Source: an uncultured Oscillibacter sp.
Lineage (GTDB): Bacteria > Bacillota > Clostridia > Oscillospirales > Oscillospiraceae
Assembly (NCBI GenBank): GCA_910585165.1
Contig: CAJUBX010000059.1
Location: forward strand, 1-15,355
Direction: 5' to 3'
Length of the DNA stretch: 15,355 bases
The notes under the pieces are model-generated. The model searched no databases. It had not been told where the DNA came from and saw only the letters and a list, made by a program, of their open reading frames with translations. The translations under genes and the position numbers were made by a program. Positions 7,885 through 13,015 of this stretch are shown piece after piece; the stretch's first letter is position 1, and each line of letters starts with the position of its first letter.

Positions 7885-9408
7885 ATGAGACGATGGAAGA
7901 TAACGGCCGCCGCGCTGGCGGCGGCCTGCCTGCTTACGGGCTGCTCTCAGGCGGAGCCTTTGGAGGAGCCGGAGGACATGCTGCCCTCCTTTGGGGAGGA
8001 GGAGCCGGCGGAGGAAGCCGGACCCGTTCTGCCGGAGCGCTTCGCCCTGCCCTATATGCCGGGACAGAGCCTGGACCCGGCGGACTGCGCCGACGGGATG
8101 CAGCAGACGGCGGCGTCTTTGCTGTATGAGGGCCTGTTCCGCCTGGACGGGCGCTTTGAGCCCCAGCCCTGCCTCTGCGTCAGCTATACCCACGATGAGG
8201 CCGCCCTCCGCTATACCTTTGCGCTCCGGGAAGGGGTTTCGTTTTCCGACGGGTCGCCCCTGACGGCCCGGGATGTGAAGGCGTCTTTGGACCGGGCAAG
8301 GGATTCCGACCGCTACCGGAGCCGCCTTTCCGGCATTGCCTCCGTCAGCGCCGGCGGAAACAGCGTGACCGTCTCCCTGAACCGCCCCAACGCCGCCCTT
8401 CCGGCTTTGCTGGACATACCTGTTGTGAAGCAGCAAAACGGCTCCGTGCCGCTGGGCACCGGGCCCTATTTCTACGCCGAGGAGGAGACGGGAGCCTATC
8501 TCATTGCCAACCAGTCCTGGTGGCGGGGGGAGAGGCGGCCGGTGGAGCGGATTGCCCTGGTAGAGGCCCGGGATGAAGCCGCCATGCTCTACCGCTTTTC
8601 CTCCCATGAGGTTCAGCTCATCACGGCGGACCTCACCGGCGTGACGGCGGTGAGCACCACAGGCAGCGTGGGCTGTGTGGACGCGGAAACCGCCGTTTTG
8701 CAGTATGTGGGCTGCAATACCTCCCGGGCGCCCTTGGACAGCCCGGCGCTCCGCCGCTGTCTTTCGGCGGGGATCAACCGCGCCAACGTGACCGGAGCGT
8801 ACCTCTCCGGCCATGGACGGCCCGCCGCTTTCCCGGTATCCCCGGCTTCGGCCCTGTATCCGGCGGACCTGGAGGAGGACTATTCTCCAGGCAGCTTCGC
8901 CGCCGCCCTGACGGAAAGCGGCTATGCGCCGGAGAGACCCCTGACCCTGCTGGTCAATGAGGAGAACCGGTTCAAATCCGCCATCGCCGCGTACCTGGCG
9001 GAGTCCTGGACCGCCGGGGGCGTGCCGGTGGAGGTCCGGGTTTTGCCCTGGGAGGAGTACGCCGCCGCCCTGGCCGCCGGGGACTTCGATCTCTATTACG
9101 GCGAAACCCGGCTTACCGCCGACTGGGACTTGGGAAGTCTGTTGGAACCGGAGGGGCCGCTGAACTACGGCCATTGGTCCAGCCCGGATACCAGCCGCCT
9201 TCTCGCGGAATTTGCCGGGGCGGAGAACCGGGCGGCGGCCATGCGGTCCCTCTGCGCCCATTTGAAGGAGCAGGCGCCTATTTTGCCGGTATGCTTCAAG
9301 ACTTCCTCTGTGCTGACCCAGGCGGAGGTGGTGGAGGGCCTGGAGCCCACGGCGGCGGAGCCCTTCTATGCGCTGGGGCAGTGTGTGATCCGCTTAAAGG
9401 AGGAATGA
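7885..9408 (+). CDS. Extracellular solute-binding lipoprotein, family 5 (peptide/oligopeptide type)
   Basis: A 507-residue lipoprotein. The signal peptide MRRWKITAAALAAACLL ends in a lipobox LTGC, with C20 as the predicted lipidated residue. An acidic Glu/Pro-rich tether (about 24-46) follows, then an SBP_bac_5 fold (about 60-480) with family-typical stretches such as YEGLFRLDG, YTFALREGVSFSDGSPLTA and LTADWD. Family 5 proteins bind peptides, nickel or similar ligands and deliver them to an ABC permease. No permease or ATPase gene is adjacent, so it either uses a transporter encoded elsewhere or works as an orphan receptor. It is the last gene of the secA-pgeF operon, followed by a strong terminator. 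Ligand unknown. Peptides are most likely by family. Confidence 0.85.
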   Translation: MRRWKITAAALAAACLLTGCSQAEPLEEPEDMLPSFGEEEPAEEAGPVLPERFALPYMPGQSLDPADCADGMQQTAASLLYEGLFRLDGRFEPQPCLCVSYTHDEAALRYTFALREGVSFSDGSPLTARDVKASLDRARDSDRYRSRLSGIASVSAGGNSVTVSLNRPNAALPALLDIPVVKQQNGSVPLGTGPYFYAEEETGAYLIANQSWWRGERRPVERIALVEARDEAAMLYRFSSHEVQLITADLTGVTAVSTTGSVGCVDAETAVLQYVGCNTSRAPLDSPALRRCLSAGINRANVTGAYLSGHGRPAAFPVSPASALYPADLEEDYSPGSFAAALTESGYAPERPLTLLVNEENRFKSAIAAYLAESWTAGGVPVEVRVLPWEEYAAALAAGDFDLYYGETRLTADWDLGSLLEPEGPLNYGHWSSPDTSRLLAEFAGAENRAAAMRSLCAHLKEQAPILPVCFKTSSVLTQAEVVEGLEPTAAEPFYALGQCVIRLKEE

Positions 9409-9460
9409 CGGCGCCTCCTCCGGTGCATTTTGGAGGCTTTTACCGCTTCGGCGGGCATAA

Positions 9461-9493
9461 AAACCGCCGCGCCTTTTGGCGCGGCGGTTTTTT
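9461..9493. terminator. Bidirectional terminator between the secA operon and rpsU
   Basis: A perfect 13-bp stem (9461-9473 with 9478-9490) with a TTTT loop, followed on the plus strand by a run of T to 9493 and preceded by AAAAA (9459-9463), which gives a T-run on the minus strand. It serves the plus-strand lipoprotein gene (stop 53 bp upstream) and the convergent rpsU. Confidence 0.92.
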
Positions 9494-9500
9494 GAACGGC

Positions 9501-9683
9501 TTAGTAATAACGCTTCTTGTTCTTGCGAGCGGCCTCAGACTTCTTGCGCCGCTTCACGCTGGGACTCTCGTAATGCTCCCGCTTCCGGACCTCGGCCAGG
9601 ACGCCGGCCTTGGCGCAGCTGCGCTTGAAACGCTTCAGCGCGCTGTCGATGGATTCATTTTCCTTCACATGGATCTCAGACAT
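9501..9683 (-). CDS. rpsU: 30S ribosomal protein S21
   Basis: A 60-residue basic protein with the S21 signature (VKENESIDSALKRFKRSC near the N-terminus, then REHYESPSVKRRKK and a Lys/Arg-rich tail ending KKRYY). S21 is a small-subunit protein that helps mRNA and initiator recognition near the 16S 3' end. SD is GGAGGGAGGG (within 9693-9702), about 9 nt from the ATG. It is monocistronic: own consensus promoter upstream and a bidirectional terminator 8 bp downstream. Confidence 0.97.
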   Translation of the reverse strand: MSEIHVKENESIDSALKRFKRSCAKAGVLAEVRKREHYESPSVKRRKKSEAARKNKKRYY

Positions 9684-9705
9684 CTATATCTTCCCTCCCT
9701 CCGAG

Positions 9706-9728
9706 GTATCCGGCTGTTTCCAGGATAC
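9706..9728 (-). promoter_or_regulatory. rpsU: rpsU leader hairpin 2
   Basis: Inverted repeat GTATCC / GGATAC (6 bp, inner GG/CC pairs possible) just upstream of the SD in the rpsU 5' leader. With the second hairpin at 9736-9750 it makes a structured ~72-nt leader. Autoregulation by S21 or a translational switch is conceivable, but only the folding potential is seen. Confidence 0.4.
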
Positions 9729-9735
9729 TTTAAGG

Positions 9736-9750
9736 GCCATACTATATGGC
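9736..9750 (-). promoter_or_regulatory. rpsU: rpsU leader hairpin 1
   Basis: A perfect 6-bp inverted repeat with a 3-nt spacer (minus strand GCCATA-TAG-TATGGC) lies within about 20 nt of the expected transcription start of rpsU. It may form a 5'-end hairpin or act as a DNA dyad. Confidence 0.4.
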
Positions 9751-9762
9751 TTCAACATCGCT

Positions 9763-9791
9763 ATTATACAGATTTAGAGGAAACTTGTCAA
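9763..9791 (-). promoter_or_regulatory. rpsU: Perfect-consensus promoter of rpsU
   Basis: On the minus strand TTGACA (9786-9791) and TATAAT (9763-9768) are separated by exactly 17 bp, a full sigma-70/sigma-A consensus. Start is expected near 9756, giving a leader of about 72 nt. The -35 lies at the edge of the AT-rich junction with the prophage. Confidence 0.9.
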
Positions 9792-9889
9792 GAGAAATTC
9801 TAAAATCTCTGTTTCTTGTTTTGTCAATAGGTAAATGCAAGATTTTTTGATTTTATTTTTCAGGCCATATAGCGGCACCCTCTAAGCCC

Positions 9890-10936
9890 TTAATACAGAA
9901 GGGAAATCAGGTCCCCAAACTCCCCCTTAAACATCTTCGCCGCCGATTTGTATTTGAATATCCCGCGCGGATATTTGTTTATCCACCGTTCCAGTTCCTT
10001 TATTTCCTCTTCCGTCGTATTGTCAAAGTCAAAGCCTTTCGGATAGCGCCGCCGAACCATCGTGTTTTGATTTTCGTTACTGCCCCGCTCCCAGCTACAA
10101 TAAGCATGGCAAAAGAAAACCTGTGTCCGCGCCTCTTCCGGGTTCAGCGCAGACCGGGCAATTCCCATGAAGTCCGAAAATTCCGAACCATTATCAACCG
10201 TGATCGTTTTGAATATCTGCTTGAAGGCTTCCCCGCACCGCTCTTCCAACTTGTCCAGCGCCGCAACCACACATTCCATAGTTTTCCGGGCCATCAGAAT
10301 TAAAATTTCCCATCTGGTTTTCCGCTCAGTCAGAACCAGAAGTGTTTTTTGTGAACCCTCTTTTGGCCCTTCCACGCAATCCATTTCCCAGTGTCCCGGC
10401 GTTTCGCGGGTGTCTACCTCTTTCGGCCTGTTGTCTATGCTTTCACCACGCGGCGGGCGGGCGGCGCGCTTTTGCTTCTGCTTCTTCTTTTTCTTCTTTT
10501 TCCGCAAAAGGTCCTTGTCTGTTACGCCCAGAACGCCGTTCGTGATATACCTGTAAAGCGTGGTTTTGGAAACCTTCGTTTGAAACGTCAGCCCTTCTTC
10601 CTCGATCTCTCCCAGCACAGCGCCGGGGGAATACCCTTCTTCCAATATCTTCTTTTCGATATGTTCCGCGTATTCGTGATCGTGCCCAATCTTCACTTCC
10701 GGCCCCTTTTCGGATAAGTGCCGCTTGTAATTTTGGTGTGCAATTTCCGGGCTGTATCGCTCTTCCTGCGTCAGATCGCTTTTCATGTGCATATACGTTC
10801 CACGTTTCAGTTCCCGCGAAATCGTGGAGGGGTCCACCCGCAGGGCGCGGGCAATTTCGGATTGCTTCGCACCCTCCTTCAACATCTGTTCAATTTTCAG
10901 GCGGTTATTGAAGGTTAAGTGTGAGAAATGACGCAT
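9890..10936 (-). CDS. IS30-family DDE transposase
   Basis: A 348-residue IS30-family transposase, complete by length. The N-terminal HTH (about 8-45, QSEIARALRVDPSTISRELK) recognises element ends. A second helix-rich DNA-binding region (about 60-135) follows, then a Lys-rich stretch (146-157) and an RNase H-fold catalytic core with WEMDCVEG (D186), TVDNGSEF (D248) and GSNENQN (E288), the intact DDE triad. The SD is GGGGAGGGG about 6 nt before the ATG. It is insulated from the upstream regulator by a strong terminator and ends about 100 bp from the chromosomal junction. No terminal inverted repeats are visible between 9792-9889 and 10937-11021, so it does not look like a stand-alone insertion sequence. 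It may serve the surrounding prophage. Confidence 0.92.
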   Translation of the reverse strand: MRHFSHLTFNNRLKIEQMLKEGAKQSEIARALRVDPSTISRELKRGTYMHMKSDLTQEERYSPEIAHQNYKRHLSEKGPEVKIGHDHEYAEHIEKKILEEGYSPGAVLGEIEEEGLTFQTKVSKTTLYRYITNGVLGVTDKDLLRKKKKKKKQKQKRAARPPRGESIDNRPKEVDTRETPGHWEMDCVEGPKEGSQKTLLVLTERKTRWEILILMARKTMECVVAALDKLEERCGEAFKQIFKTITVDNGSEFSDFMGIARSALNPEEARTQVFFCHAYCSWERGSNENQNTMVRRRYPKGFDFDNTTEEEIKELERWINKYPRGIFKYKSAAKMFKGEFGDLISLLY

Positions 10937-10950
10937 TGCAACCCCTCCCC

Positions 10951-11000
10951 AAAAAGCAATAACCCCGGCCCGCCTTCTGGCAAGCCGGGGTTATTGCTTT
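10951..11000 (-). terminator. Strong terminator between the XRE gene and the transposase
   Basis: A perfect 17-bp stem (10953-10969 with 10984-11000) whose loop contains a further GCC/GGC pair. On the minus strand it ends in TTTTT (10951-10955). It sits 22 bp after the XRE stop and 15 bp before the transposase ATG, so it terminates the regulator transcript and limits transposase expression. Confidence 0.88.
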
Positions 11001-11021
11001 CTGCGGCCCCGGCCTGCTGGC

Positions 11022-11282
11022 CTATGGGTTCAGATCGTCTTTCGTTTGTCCTAACAGCCAATCAATGGATACTTCCAGCGCCCGCGCAATCTCCACCACT
11101 TCGTAATCAGTTACAAAGCGTGTTCCGATCTCAATTCTGCTTATGCTGTCCCGCTCCAAAATTACGCCCGCCACCTGTAAGCGGGCGGCAAGGTCAGCTT
11201 GCGAAACTTTCCGGGCGGCGCGGGCTATTTTGATTCTGTCCCCGCACATATTTTTTCTGCCGTGGTAATCATAAATTTTCAT
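11022..11282 (-). CDS. XRE-family helix-turn-helix transcriptional regulator
   Basis: An 86-residue single-domain Cro/C1-type regulator. The five-helix HTH spans about residues 14-77 (GDRIKIARAARKVSQADLAARL, ERDSISRIEIGTRFVTDYEVVEIARALEVSIDWLLG). The recognition region is DSISRIE and the terminal helix ends in the typical DWLLGQ. The ATG at 11280-11282 is chosen because GGAGG lies 7 nt upstream. An in-frame ATG at 11307-11309 lacks an SD. A dyad TCAAG-N7-CTTGA (11306-11322) lies directly upstream and may be its operator. It is probably a phage lysogeny-type regulator, located between the transposase and the ribbon-helix-helix gene on the same strand. Confidence 0.88.
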   Translation of the reverse strand: MKIYDYHGRKNMCGDRIKIARAARKVSQADLAARLQVAGVILERDSISRIEIGTRFVTDYEVVEIARALEVSIDWLLGQTKDDLNP

Positions 11283-11305
11283 TGCGGTTCCTCCGTGTGG
11301 TAAAA

Positions 11306-11322
11306 TCAAGTATTATTCTTGA
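11306..11322. promoter_or_regulatory. Dyad TCAAG-N7-CTTGA upstream of the XRE gene
   Basis: A 5-bp perfect inverted repeat with a 7-bp AT spacer, 24 bp upstream of the XRE start codon, in the position of a core promoter (minus-strand TAATAC at its centre). It is a plausible autoregulatory operator. Only the symmetry is seen. Confidence 0.4.
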
Positions 11323-11360
11323 CTTTAGCACGCGAAACCGCAACAAAAGTGTTAAAGGTC

Positions 11361-11385
11361 AGAAGGGGCGCTGTTGGCCCCTTCT
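11361..11385. terminator. Hairpin between the RHH and XRE genes
   Basis: A perfect 9-bp stem (AGAAGGGGC, 11361-11369, with 11377-11385; 7-nt loop) 4 bp after the ribbon-helix-helix stop. The T-rich side (ATTTTTAATTT) is on the plus strand. On the minus strand only short T-runs follow, so for the RHH transcript it is a weak terminator or a 3'-end stabilising hairpin. Confidence 0.5.
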
Positions 11386-11389
11386 ATTT

Positions 11390-11602
11390 TTAATTTCCGC
11401 CGCCTTCTTGCAGGCGTTTCATTCTTTCGTCAATGGCCTTCACTATAAATTCATTCAGCGTTTCGCCCTGCGTGTCTGCAACGGCTTGTATTTCCGCCTT
11501 CCGGCCCTTTGGAACAAACGGGTAAAGCCGATCATAAGTTTTCGCGTTATATGCGCGGCTCCATTCCGTCTGCTTCTTCATGTCGCGTTCTTTCTTTGGC
11601 AT
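11390..11602 (-). CDS. Ribbon-helix-helix (Arc/MetJ-type) DNA-binding protein, putative cassette repressor
   Basis: A 70-residue protein with the RHH layout: a short strand followed by a basic turn (YDRLYPFVPKGRK, about 23-35), helix A (AEIQAVADTQG) and helix B starting with ETLNEFIVKAIDERMKRL. RHH proteins bind as dimers to short dyads. The start at 11600-11602 has AAGGGGTG 6 nt upstream. An in-frame ATG at 11665 has no SD and would include promoter DNA. Its own promoter (11620-11648) has a -35 that lies inside a copy of the dyad found in two divergent/downstream promoters. The natural inference is an autoregulated repressor of the two plus-strand cassettes. Repressor function is not demonstrated by sequence alone. 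Confidence 0.82.
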   Translation of the reverse strand: MPKKERDMKKQTEWSRAYNAKTYDRLYPFVPKGRKAEIQAVADTQGETLNEFIVKAIDERMKRLQEGGGN

Positions 11603-11619
11603 AATATCACCCCTTGCAA

Positions 11620-11648
11620 AGAATAGCACACTTTCAGCAATAACGCAA
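11620..11648 (-). promoter_or_regulatory. Promoter of the RHH gene, -35 inside operator O1
   Basis: Minus-strand TTGCGT (11643-11648) and TATTCT (11620-11625) are 17 bp apart with a TGC extension before the -10. The -35 lies within the dyad copy at 11637-11652, as expected for negative autoregulation. Confidence 0.6.
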
Positions 11649-11652
11649 TTAG
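11637..11652. promoter_or_regulatory. Operator copy O1 (inverted orientation)
   Basis: The 16-bp site reads GCAATAACGCAATTAG, the reverse of the consensus CTAATTACGTTATTAG with a few changes. It overlaps the -35 of the RHH promoter and lies exactly 66 bp from O3, the same spacing as O4 to O5 in the second cassette. Confidence 0.55.
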
Positions 11653-11662
11653 CAAATATAAA

Positions 11663-11677
11663 CAATTACGTTATTAG
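11663..11677. promoter_or_regulatory. Operator copy O2
   Basis: CAATTACGTTATTAG matches the consensus dyad except for its first bases. It lies between O1 and O3. The equivalent position in the second repeat is degraded, so this cassette and the RHH promoter have three sites where the other has two. Confidence 0.55.
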
Positions 11678-11698
11678 TATTTTGTGCATTATCCCGTG

Positions 11699-11727
11699 TT
11701 GACTAATTACGTTATTAGGCTTATAAT
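11699..11727 (+). promoter_or_regulatory. Cassette 1 promoter with operator O3 in the spacer
   Basis: TTGACT (11699-11704) and TATAAT (11722-11727) are 17 bp apart. The near-palindrome CTAATTACGTTATTAG (11703-11718; symmetric except for two T) fills the spacer, a classic repressor position. The leader to the first ATG is about 140 nt and contains a 7-bp hairpin (GTTGCTG/CAGCAAC) and three GGCCAAC repeats of unknown meaning. Confidence 0.85.
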
Positions 11728-11874
11728 AACAATCAGAAAGAGCAAGACACAGCCGCCCGGTTGCTGGGGCGTAGAGTTCAGCAACGGCCAACCTTACGGG
11801 CCAACACGAAAAGGGCACCGACGCGGCCAACCACTACCAACCAACTTTTCTTTTACATATAGGAGGTACACAAT

Positions 11875-12444
11875 ATGTTTACTTTTGAAATCGGCCACAA
11901 ATATTACGATACCAGCGCTTGCGACCATAATTGCGTTTTCACTATTGAAATCGTGAAGCGCACCGCCAAAACCGTTACTTTCCTTCGCAACGGGAAAGAG
12001 CGCCGCACAAAACTTTTCTGCGACGAACGCGGGGAATACATCATTCCCGATCATTACAGCATGGCCCCCGTTTTCCGCGCTGAATATGAGGTTCAGCCGG
12101 AAGAGGCCCCCGCCGCCGTGGAGGAACCCGCCGCCGCTCCCAGCGTGGAGGACGCGGCCCCCTCTAAGGTTATCACCATTTCCCAGCCTGCCGACAATGG
12201 CACCGTAATTGTCATGGTAGGCCAGCGCGTGGAACGCAACTGCGGCGCGTGCTTCCCGCTCGAAAGCGGAACCGTTGCCGGGTTCGTCACCGTCCCGGAC
12301 GGGCTGGTTATTCGCGGCGGCGTGTTTGCCCTTGTCCGCTGGGACAATGCGCCGAACCATCCCGAACGGGTCCGCCTGTCCGACATTCACCGCCACGGCT
12401 GGCGCTCCGCTGGCGGGTCCCCGTTGGGCGTGTTCGTTCGGTAA
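11875..12444 (+). CDS. Accessory protein of unknown function, two-domain (cassette 1, gene A)
   Basis: A 189-residue protein I do not recognise by name. The N-terminal part (1-70: HKYYDTSACDHNCVFTIEIVKR, TVTFLRNGKERRTKLF, YSMAPVFRAE) resembles small hypothetical proteins common in Clostridia mobile elements. It looks like a compact all-beta domain. An Ala/Pro/Glu linker (75-97) leads to a C-terminal domain (about 98-189) rich in strands, with NCGAC (C123, C126) and a Gly/Trp-rich end (HGWRSAGGSPLGVF). No signal peptide or membrane segment. SD AGGAGG is 8 nt from the ATG. It is expressed from the O3 promoter, and gene B follows after 53 bp. DNA-, phage- or host-directed roles are all open. Confidence 0.75.
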   Translation: MFTFEIGHKYYDTSACDHNCVFTIEIVKRTAKTVTFLRNGKERRTKLFCDERGEYIIPDHYSMAPVFRAEYEVQPEEAPAAVEEPAAAPSVEDAAPSKVITISQPADNGTVIVMVGQRVERNCGACFPLESGTVAGFVTVPDGLVIRGGVFALVRWDNAPNHPERVRLSDIHRHGWRSAGGSPLGVFVR

Positions 12445-12450
12445 ATCATC

Positions 12451-12473
12451 GGGGCGGCGGCTCCCGCCGCCCC
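12451..12473 (+). other. GC-rich intercistronic hairpin between genes A and B
   Basis: A perfect 9-bp stem GGGGCGGCG/CGCCGCCCC with a 5-nt loop, 6 bp after gene A's stop and just ahead of gene B's SD (12481-12488). No T-run follows, so it is not a standard terminator. It may stabilise the upstream mRNA or tune gene B expression. Confidence 0.55.
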
Positions 12474-12497
12474 CTCTCAGAAAGGAAGTGTTTCACT

Positions 12498-12824
12498 ATG
12501 GAGATTAAACCGCACCGGGCAACCCGGACGGCCCGCACCCGCTCCCACAAGTTTTCCGGGCGTTGTGAAGCCTGCGGGAAGCCTCTTTGCAGTTGTCAGG
12601 CTTACCAGTATACAGACGAAAGCAACGGCGCAATCACGGCCAGCGCGCCGTTCCTGTGCCGGTCCTGCTATGAAGATCGTTACGGCGTAAAGATACCAAC
12701 AGAAGCCGAACAATATAAGGCCCGTTTGCTGGACAAGCTGGGCGGCTATTTAGACGCTTTCCCGGACGAAAAAGAACGTGATCTTCTTTCCCGCGTCATG
12801 CGCCTAATTGACAGCACCAACTAA
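12498..12824 (+). CDS. Small cysteine-rich zinc-ribbon-like protein (cassette 1, gene B)
   Basis: 108 residues with six cysteines in a treble-clef/ribbon-like pattern: C23-x2-C26, C31-x-C33 (CEACGKPLCSC) and C54-x2-C57 (CRSC). This suggests one structural zinc held by C23/C26 and C54/C57 with C31/C33 near it. The N-terminus is basic (HRATRTARTRSHK) and could touch nucleic acid. The C-terminal 40 residues are helical (EQYKARLLDKLGGYLDAF, DLLSRVMRLID). SD AAAGGAAG is 9-10 nt from the ATG. A longer in-frame reading from 12249 overlaps gene A and has no ribosome site. Function unknown. Confidence 0.72.
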   Translation: MEIKPHRATRTARTRSHKFSGRCEACGKPLCSCQAYQYTDESNGAITASAPFLCRSCYEDRYGVKIPTEAEQYKARLLDKLGGYLDAFPDEKERDLLSRVMRLIDSTN

Positions 12825-12833
12825 CGGAAAGGT

Positions 12834-12864
12834 CCGCCGTGGGTAAGTCCACAGCGGGCTTTTT
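12834..12864 (+). terminator. Cassette 1 terminator
   Basis: Stem CCGC(C)GTGG / CCAC(A)GCGG with one mismatch and a 6-nt loop, followed by GCTTTTT. The stem sequence is almost the same as the cassette 2 terminator at 13433-13473, so both cassettes share terminator as well as promoter. Confidence 0.85.
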
Positions 12865-12878
12865 GTTCCCTCTCTATT

Positions 12879-12894
12879 CCAATAACGTAATTAG
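12879..12894. promoter_or_regulatory. Operator copy O4 (inverted orientation)
   Basis: CCAATAACGTAATTAG is the inverted consensus dyad, 66 bp upstream of O5. It does not overlap an obvious promoter here, so it may serve as an auxiliary site for looping or cooperative binding with O5. Confidence 0.55.
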
Positions 12895-12985
12895 CTATTA
12901 TCTATAATTTTACTTCCTATTTTTTGTGCATTATTCCGCATTGACTAATTACGTTATTAGGCTTATAATAACAATCAGAAAGAGC
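12881..12985 (+). repeat. 105-bp promoter/operator repeat, copy 2
   Basis: Second copy of the block at 11639-11743 (constant offset 1242 bp). The outer dyad and the 64-bp core promoter part are conserved. The inner O2 site is lost. Confidence 0.85.
12941..12969 (+). promoter_or_regulatory. Cassette 2 promoter with operator O5 in the spacer
   Basis: TTGACT (12941-12946) and TATAAT (12964-12969), 17-bp spacer filled by CTAATTACGTTATTAG (12945-12960), identical to O3. The leader to the gene C start is about 40 nt. Confidence 0.85.
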
Positions 12986-13015
12986 GAAACGCAAAACATT
13001 ATGGAGGTAATCAAT

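Larger units (their letters stand above)
11639..11743 (+). repeat. 105-bp promoter/operator repeat, copy 1
   Basis: This block recurs at 12881-12985 with a constant offset of 1242 bp. The outer dyad (first 15 bp) has one mismatch, and the last 64 bp (11680-11743) match at 61 of 64 positions. The stretch between (about 11654-11679) has diverged apart from spacing. Each copy drives one plus-strand cassette. Confidence 0.85.

Noticed and set aside
10470..10505. Poly-pyrimidine/poly-Lys tract in the transposase as a programmed frameshift site
   Set aside because: The frame is GAAAAAG, not a canonical X XXY YYZ heptamer, and the gene is a single full-length frame with the DDE triad intact.
9890..10936. 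Transposase as a simple stand-alone IS30 insertion
   Set aside because: No matching terminal inverted repeats or target duplication could be found close to both sides; kept only as the alternative to the phage-recombinase idea.
11390..11602. RHH gene as antitoxin of a toxin-antitoxin pair
   Set aside because: No toxin-like gene is adjacent on the same strand; the next gene is an XRE regulator 107 bp away with its own promoter region.
11603..11665. Extended RHH start at 11665
   Set aside because: It would translate the RHH promoter and O1 and has no SD; the ATG at 11602 has AAGGGGTG at proper distance.
12451..12473. GC hairpin as a terminator
   Set aside because: No T-run follows on the plus strand, and gene B's SD lies 7 bp later; annotated only as a hairpin.
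12249..12497. Longer N-terminus for gene B starting inside gene A
   Set aside because: No SD at 12249, basic low-complexity translation, and overlap with gene A; the ATG at 12498 has a good SD and starts the Cys-rich domain.
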